DNA of 64,000 nt from CAWJMD01 sp963845675 (GTDB lineage Bacteria > Actinomycetota > Actinomycetes > Actinomycetales > CAWJMD01): the NCBI GenBank assembly GCA_963845675.1, contig CAWJSX010000002.1, forward strand, positions 62,001-126,000, in the 5' to 3' direction. The position numbers and the translations under genes are program-made. The notes under the pieces are model-generated. The model was not told the DNA's origin and did not search any database. It saw only the letters and a list, made by a program, of their open reading frames with translations. Of this stretch, positions 60,112 through 64,000 are shown in pieces. The first letter of the stretch is position 1, and each line of letters starts with the position of its first letter.

Positions 60112-63050
60112 CAGGCTGCCTCCCCTGCTCTCAGGACGGAGCCCAGCTGGGCTCGTGAACCGGTCAGGACCGCGACGACGACGGCCATGACGCACGCCAG
60201 GACGACCCCCGACAGGGTCGCGCCCAGCAGACCCGGGTCGACGGTCACGGCCGGACGGTCGCTACCGGTCGTGAAGGCCCTCAGATCCACTGCCGGGTAG
60301 ACGGTGAGGCTGACCGCGAGCCCGACCACCACGCCGACCAGCAGTCCCGGCCCGACGACAGGCAACGCCTCCCACGCGACCAGCCAGCCCGACTGCCTCA
60401 CGTCGAGCCCCACCGTGCGGAGGCGGCTCAGGACCCTCGTGCGCTCTGAGACCGCCGCGGCGAGCGTCAGCACGACGGCGAGCGCGCAGAGCAGGGCTGC
60501 GAGCACGGCCGAGAAGCCGAAGGACCCGAGCGTGCCGTCGACGAGCGGCCGGCTCCTGATCTGAGCTGCGGCGTCGTCGACGCTGGTGACCGGGGCGACG
60601 GTGCCGAGCGCCTGCGCCACTCGCTCCGCGACCTCGCTGCGCGGGGACGCGGTTCCTCGTCCGGCCGCGGCCGCTTTCCCGTCCGCGTCCGCTGGCGCGA
60701 GGTCGATCAGCGCGACCTGTGCGAGGGGCAGCCGCAGCGTGCTCGCGTCGAGGGAGCCGGTATCGGCCAGCACCCAGGGGCGGTTGCCCGAGACGGGCAG
60801 CAGGCGCGGGGCGGAACCGACGACCACGGCGTCCACCACCCCCCGCCCGACGGCGACCCGGATCTCGGTGCCGACCGGCGCGACGTCCGGCGAGACCAGC
60901 ACCGGCACGCGGTCCCCCGGCGCCTGCCCGCCGTTCACTCCGTTCCCACTGAACCCGGCCGCAGCGGCCACGAGGTCGCCGAGATCGGCAGCGCCGGGCA
61001 CGTCGCGCTGGACGCTCGCGAGCGCGGCGACGTCCGCGGCGAAGAGCTGCACGGAACCGTCGCGGCTGGGCGACGACACGTCGGCGTCCGCGTCCACGAC
61101 GCCGACGACGTCCGCGACCCCGTCGACCGCAGCGGCGGCGGCGAACGCCTCGGGCGCGAACCCCGGGGAGGTCGTCCGCGCGTCCGCGCCCACCGCCTGG
61201 GCAGCCGCCGTGCGCACTCCCTCGGAGGCGCTGCTCGAGATGGTGACGCCGACGACGCACGTCGCCGTCGCGAGCACGACGACGAGCACGGGCAGGGTTC
61301 CCGCCACCTGCTCGCGCCCCGCGCGTGCGGCACCCAGGAACGTGACCGCACCGGTCCGGCGCGAGGTCAGCCGCGCGAGCCACCGCAGGGGCGCCGGGAT
61401 GAGACGCGCGACCAGCGACGCGGAGGCGAGGGCGACCAGCAGCGGCGCGGCGACCAGCAGGGGGTCGCTGCCCGCGAGGAGCTCCGCCGGGTCGGACGAG
61501 CCTGCCGACGTCGGCTCCGCCGCAAGACCCCGTGCGCGCAGGGTCCACGTCGCCGCCACGGCGAGCAGGACCGCGAGCGCGTCGAGCACCAGCCGCCGGC
61601 GGCCCGGTCGACCGGAGACGCGGACCACCGCGTCCCGACGAGCGGCGCCTCCGGGGCCGTCCCGCACGGCCACCACCCCCAGGACGGGGAGCAGCGCCGC
61701 CGGTGCCAGCGCCACCAGGGCCGGCAGGACCCACCCCCACAGGCCGGGCCGGCCGGCAACCGCCAGCTGGGCAACCACCATCGCCAGCACCGCCGCGGGC
61801 GTGCCGAGCACCACCCCTTCGAGGGCCTGGACGACGGCGACGTCACGCACCGAACCACCGCGTGCCACCACCAACGACAACGCCCGCCGTCGCCGCTCGA
61901 CGACCAGCCGCGTCGCCAGGGTGAGCACGGCCACGAGCACGCCCGCCAGCCCTGCCGACACGAGGGCGACCACGGCGCTGGACGTCCGCTGCTGCCGCAG
62001 GTGCTCCAGGACGACGAGGTCGAGTCCGCTGGCGACCTTGAGCTCGAGCGCCGGCGGGTCGAACAGGTCCGGCGCCGGGCCACCCACCGGCGAGGGCACC
62101 GCGAAGCGCTCGCCCTCGAACCGGCGCAGCTGGGTCACCAGCGCCGGGGCCTGGGCGGACTCAACCCCACGGCTCGCGACCGGGAAGCGCACACCCACCT
62201 GTGGGACCACGCTGCGGTAGAGCTGTTGCGCGAGGAGCACGGCCGAGTCAGGGGGCACGACGACGCTGCCGCTCTGGATGCGTCCCTCGCGGCTGGAGTA
62301 GCTCTCGCTCGGGTGCAGCAGAGTGCTGTCGGCCGACCAGTAGGGGTCGTCCGGGTCCACGGGTTCGAACACCCCCGACACGGTGGCCGTCAGCCGGTGG
62401 TCGAGCTCGACCACCGACCCGGGTGCGAGCCCGAACACGCGTGCCGTGTCCGACGACACCGCCACCGGGAGCGCGCTGCTGCCGACCTCCTCGCCGGGTG
62501 GCGCGGCCTGGGACGGGGCGACGGGGTCGGGGCCTGCCGGATCAGGACTCAGCACCCCGCGCCCGGGGGCGGAGCCGGCGACCCACCGCACACGGTCACC
62601 GAGGCCGGGATCCCCTGCCGCGTCAGCCTGGTCGGTCAGCACGGTCGCCGCGATGACGCCGGTGTCGTACTCGTCGGGGCGAACGGGCGTCACGGCGAGC
62701 ACGCCGAGCTGGCGGTAGCGGATGCTGGCCGTGCCCGTCCCGACGCGGGCGGCCAGCACCGCTCGCATCCGGTCGTCGACGTCCTGCAGGAGACCCCGTA
62801 GCGGAGCCGTCGGCTCGGCACCGGGCGCGTGGTCGAGCGGGACCTGACCACCGACCACGCCCCGCAGGTCGCGGTCGAGCGGCGCCGCGTCGTCGACGGC
62901 GGACCGCAACCCGTCCGTCGCCAGGTGCTCGGTGGCCCGCGGGACGGCCGCGGCAAGGAACGCGGCGACGGCCACGACGAGGGCGACCGCCGCACCGGCG
63001 GCTCGGTCCGTCGCCAGGTGCGACCGCAGCAGGGACACGGTGCCCGTCAT
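60111..63050 (-). CDS. ABC transporter permease, FtsX/MacB-like
   Basis: About 979 residues. One N-terminal helix (AVALVVAVAAFLAAAVP) is followed by a large extracytoplasmic domain to about residue 370. Then come several membrane helices with a second large soluble domain (about 580-840) and a C-terminal FtsX-like membrane bundle (FSAVLAALLCALAVVLTLAAAV to MAVVVAVLTGSRAQLGSVLRAGEAA). This double-permease architecture is typical of actinobacterial MacB-like exporters of unknown cargo. The ATG at 63050 follows the upstream permease stop by 7 bp; the frame reaching 63164 overlaps that gene. Confidence 0.85.
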   Translation of the reverse strand: MTGTVSLLRSHLATDRAAGAAVALVVAVAAFLAAAVPRATEHLATDGLRSAVDDAAPLDRDLRGVVGGQVPLDHAPGAEPTAPLRGLLQDVDDRMRAVLAARVGTGTASIRYRQLGVLAVTPVRPDEYDTGVIAATVLTDQADAAGDPGLGDRVRWVAGSAPGRGVLSPDPAGPDPVAPSQAAPPGEEVGSSALPVAVSSDTARVFGLAPGSVVELDHRLTATVSGVFEPVDPDDPYWSADSTLLHPSESYSSREGRIQSGSVVVPPDSAVLLAQQLYRSVVPQVGVRFPVASRGVESAQAPALVTQLRRFEGERFAVPSPVGGPAPDLFDPPALELKVASGLDLVVLEHLRQQRTSSAVVALVSAGLAGVLVAVLTLATRLVVERRRRALSLVVARGGSVRDVAVVQALEGVVLGTPAAVLAMVVAQLAVAGRPGLWGWVLPALVALAPAALLPVLGVVAVRDGPGGAARRDAVVRVSGRPGRRRLVLDALAVLLAVAATWTLRARGLAAEPTSAGSSDPAELLAGSDPLLVAAPLLVALASASLVARLIPAPLRWLARLTSRRTGAVTFLGAARAGREQVAGTLPVLVVVLATATCVVGVTISSSASEGVRTAAAQAVGADARTTSPGFAPEAFAAAAAVDGVADVVGVVDADADVSSPSRDGSVQLFAADVAALASVQRDVPGAADLGDLVAAAAGFSGNGVNGGQAPGDRVPVLVSPDVAPVGTEIRVAVGRGVVDAVVVGSAPRLLPVSGNRPWVLADTGSLDASTLRLPLAQVALIDLAPADADGKAAAAGRGTASPRSEVAERVAQALGTVAPVTSVDDAAAQIRSRPLVDGTLGSFGFSAVLAALLCALAVVLTLAAAVSERTRVLSRLRTVGLDVRQSGWLVAWEALPVVGPGLLVGVVVGLAVSLTVYPAVDLRAFTTGSDRPAVTVDPGLLGATLSGVVLACVMAVVVAVLTGSRAQLGSVLRAGEAA

Positions 63051-63057
63051 CGCGACG

Positions 63058-64000
63058 TCACCGCACGTCCAGCTGACGCAGCACCGGGCCGAGAGGCCCT
63101 CGGGCACGGCGCCGAAGGACCGGGACGGACACGATGACCGCCCCTGCCAGCGCGCCAACCGCAAGGCCCCGCCACGGGATGCCCGCCGAAGAGGCGGCCG
63201 GTAGTCCTGGACGGCCGGGGTCCCCCACCAGCGCCGGTCCGCACCACCACAGGACCGCCGTCCCGACGATCAGCCCCGCCCCGACAGCGAGCAGGCCCAC
63301 CGTCAGCGTCCGTACCGTCTCGAAGCGACGGGTCTGGTCCTCGCTCGCGCCCAGTACAGCGAGCAGGACCTCGTCCCGCCGACGGTCCCGCGAGCCGGAC
63401 GCCGACGCCACCCAGACTCCCACCGACGCCAGGACGCCGGTCGCCGCGGCTCCGGCCCACGCCGCGCGGTCGGCGGAGACGGCCACCGGGTCGGAGAGCA
63501 CGTCCTGCGCCACCGATCTCCGGTCCGTCACGTCCACCGCCGTCCCGGCGGCCGAGGCAGCGTCGCGCACGGCCGCGTCGACCTCGTCCCGGGTCGTCCC
63601 GGCGGAGGCCTGTGCGGTCCCCAGGTCGACCGTCCACGACTCGAACGGGTCGGGTTGCCGCCCCTGCGCAAGCGCCGCCAGGGCTGCGGCGCGGGCCGGG
63701 AGCACCACGGCCGGTGCACCGAGCCCCGGAACCTCGGTCACGACGTCGGCGGCCGTCACGCCGGCTGCGCCCCCCGCGCTCCCCGCCCCCAGGTGGAGAG
63801 TCTCCCCCCGCTCACGTCCCAGGGCCGCGACGAGGTCCGCGGTCACCGTCGCCTCGAGACCGCCGGACGAACCGGCGGAGGCGGCACCGAGGGACCTGGG
63901 TCTCAGCCTGGCCGTCACAGGCCGGGGGCCGGTCACTGCGGACACACCGGCCAGCCCAGCCGAGCCGGTCGTGGGACCGGACGCCGGATCCGACGCCACC
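63058..64000 (-). CDS. ABC transporter permease, N-terminus beyond window edge
   Basis: Only the last 314 codons are inside. The visible part has a soluble Ala/Gly-rich domain (to about residue 175 of the fragment) and then three C-terminal helices (WAGAAATGVLASVGVWVA, LTVGLLAVGAGLIVGTAVLWW, GLAVGALAGAVIVSVPVL) with LLAVLGASEDQTRRFETVRTL, characteristic of FtsX-like permeases. It heads, or lies early in, the permease-permease-ATPase-ATPase operon. The gene probably extends well beyond 64000; an in-frame GTG at 63999 should not be taken as its start. Confidence 0.8.
   Translation of the reverse strand, partial: VASDPASGPTTGSAGLAGVSAVTGPRPVTARLRPRSLGAASAGSSGGLEATVTADLVAALGRERGETLHLGAGSAGGAAGVTAADVVTEVPGLGAPAVVLPARAAALAALAQGRQPDPFESWTVDLGTAQASAGTTRDEVDAAVRDAASAAGTAVDVTDRRSVAQDVLSDPVAVSADRAAWAGAAATGVLASVGVWVASASGSRDRRRDEVLLAVLGASEDQTRRFETVRTLTVGLLAVGAGLIVGTAVLWWCGPALVGDPGRPGLPAASSAGIPWRGLAVGALAGAVIVSVPVLRRRARGPLGPVLRQLDVR

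Overview
The window is very GC-rich, densely packed chromosomal DNA from an actinobacterium. BldC-type regulators, F420-type (DDN) and NfeD/SPFH genes, DUF3073, DUF3151, DUF2277, a SAM-IV riboswitch, many GTG starts and apparently leaderless transcripts all point that way. Gene content suggests the Propionibacteriales, probably a Nocardioides- or Aeromicrobium-like member of the Nocardioidaceae; this is inferred from protein resemblance only. Most of the window looks like core chromosome. No prophage, insertion sequence or CRISPR array was seen.

Layout. 1-9.6 kb: a flavohemoglobin cut by the left edge, a Rieske protein, a NYN-domain protein, a less GC-rich patch with a DUF4386 protein, a DsbA-CcdA-CPVC thiol-redox operon, a FhuF-like iron-sulfur protein, a PadR/HAAS pair and an adenosine deaminase. 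9.6-16.9 kb: two class-V PLP enzymes (the first behind a SAM-IV riboswitch) on either side of a topoisomerase IB, a metallopeptidase, an aldo/keto reductase, a Glu-Asp-Phe tRNA cluster and a membrane protein. 17-25.5 kb: SPFH/NfeD pair, HMG-CoA-lyase-like enzyme, bldC, a valine-type dehydrogenase, DUF3073 and purF-purM. 25.5-33 kb: a run of genes broken by single-base frameshifts, including a PspC-type kinase/LuxR system facing a PspC membrane operon. 33-46.5 kb: MMPL exporter with a divergent TetR, purS-purQ-purL, a fused response-regulator/thioredoxin-reductase protein with an adenylate cyclase, purC and a second BldC-like protein. 46.5-58.4 kb: S10 peptidase, a Vsr/DUF559-like protein, two secreted SGNH hydrolases, purD, purA, a diacylglycerol-kinase-like protein and class II aldolase. 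58.4-64 kb: a four-gene ABC exporter operon cut by the right edge.

Purine synthesis is the main pathway: purF, purM, purL, purQ, purS, purC, purD and purA lie here in five separate transcription units.

Three features cut across the window. (1) A 59-bp palindromic repeat occurs four times (26885, 27837, 48215, 49327) with paired base changes in its arms, and the copies flank single genes two by two. (2) At least eight genes, including purC, are split by 1-nt indels, so the sequence probably carries indel errors. (3) Genes are packed so tightly that three convergent pairs share overlapping stop codons in a CTAG, and many starts sit 6-7 nt after a -10-like hexamer, as expected of leaderless mRNAs.
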